Shown here piece by piece: positions 63,520 to 64,000 of a stretch of 64,000 nt of DNA (the stretch's first letter is position 1; every line of letters starts with the position of its first letter). The position numbers and the translations under genes are program-made. Source of the DNA: Prorocentrum cordatum (Eukaryota; Sar; Dinophyceae; Prorocentrales; Prorocentraceae); assembly GCA_963575745.1 (NCBI GenBank), contig CAUYUJ010015283.1, forward strand, positions 57,410-121,409, written 5' to 3'. The notes under the pieces were generated by a model. That model saw only the letters and a list, made by a program, of their open reading frames with translations. It had not been told where the DNA came from and ran no database searches.

Positions 63520-63900
63520 TGATCTTGGAATGGCTCCTGGAGGGCTCCAAAACGGCCCAAGAAAGCCCCCGAAGGCCCCCCAGAGGACACCCAAAGCACC
63601 CCACGAGACCTCCAAGAGGCCCCCAAGAGGCGCCCAGAGGCCCCCAAGAGCGCCCGAAGAGGCCCTGGGACTGCCTAAGAGAGCCCCCAGACAGTCCAAG
63701 AGAACGCCAAGGCAGCCCGAGAGAGCCCCCGCAGACCCTCGAGACGCGCCTGGACAGTCCAAGAGTCTTACAGAAGCCCCCAACAGGCTCCCAAAAGGCT
63801 CACAACGGGCCCCCAGGCTTTCACAAGGTTCCTCAGAGGGCCCCAGAGAGCCCAAGAGAGCCCCAAGAGCCTTAGACGGCCCGCGAAGTCCATCATGTGC
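63520..63900 (-). repeat. GGCCTCTTGGGG-family, inverted array
   Basis: CCCCCAAGAGGCCC and AGAGAGCCCCCAGAC steps, the family in reverse orientation at the right edge of the satellite block. Confidence 0.85.
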
Positions 63901-64000
63901 CCAGGGCGGCAGATTAGCTCGACAGACCAGTACGGCAGACTAGCGCGGCAGGCCATCGCAATAAACCGACAGTCTTAATTTGTTGTGTTGCGTTTCTAGG

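Noticed and set aside
1-64000. Ribosomal RNA, tRNA, plastid or mitochondrial genes
   Set aside because: No conserved rRNA or tRNA segments and no organelle-type coding sequence were recognised anywhere by eye; covariance-model searches could still find small RNAs.

Overview
The window looks like nuclear DNA of a dinoflagellate. The best evidence is at 28469-28490, where all 22 bases of the dinoflagellate trans-spliced leader (DinoSL) are present and are not followed by the GT splice donor an SL RNA gene would have. It therefore reads as the fossil of a trans-spliced mRNA copied back into the genome. The surroundings agree: there are no bacterial-type gene arrays, triplet repeats are very abundant, satellite families are many, and coding-like patches are short, broken and lack clean starts. 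I cannot name a species; a large-genome free-living dinoflagellate such as Prorocentrum is only an impression.

Layout. 0-5.6 kb: a 27-bp satellite, (TCC)n, a 100-bp tandem repeat, a GTGGGTCGCGG minisatellite, (AAC)n, and the first array of a GGCCTCTTGGGG-type repeat. 5.6-17 kb: mostly single-copy GC-rich DNA holding small inverted-repeat elements, short dispersed repeats and a 150-bp tandem array. 17-32 kb: four copies, two in each orientation, of a dispersed element built on an 84-bp subrepeat, more inverted-repeat elements, and the spliced-leader relic with a decayed coding region. 32-45 kb: coding-like patches, nearly 1 kb of (TCC)n, more triplet repeats, and one candidate minus-strand gene. 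45-64 kb: almost pure satellite, organised as a higher-order repeat. Its units consist of an array carrying a conserved box (TTTCGC, two variable bases, GAGACATCCTC), then an array of a GAGCACGGCAG repeat, then a 30-bp punctuation sequence.

No complete, functionally assignable gene is visible. Most long open frames are by-products of repeats whose period is a multiple of three or of high GC. About a dozen patches look coding by amino-acid composition and codon pattern, but several change frame internally, so they are decayed retrocopies or exons with unrecognised introns. One resembles part of an RNA-recognition motif, one carries a single Sfi1-type centrin-binding repeat, and one is a short coiled coil.

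The main observations are: (1) the exact spliced-leader relic; (2) at least four or five families of ~150-215 bp elements with terminal inverted repeats, two of which show target-site duplications; (3) the conserved box, which recurs more than 60 times in unlike contexts from 13.8 to 63.5 kb; and (4) the higher-order satellite with polarity switches. All repeat boundaries were read by eye and may be off by several to tens of bases.
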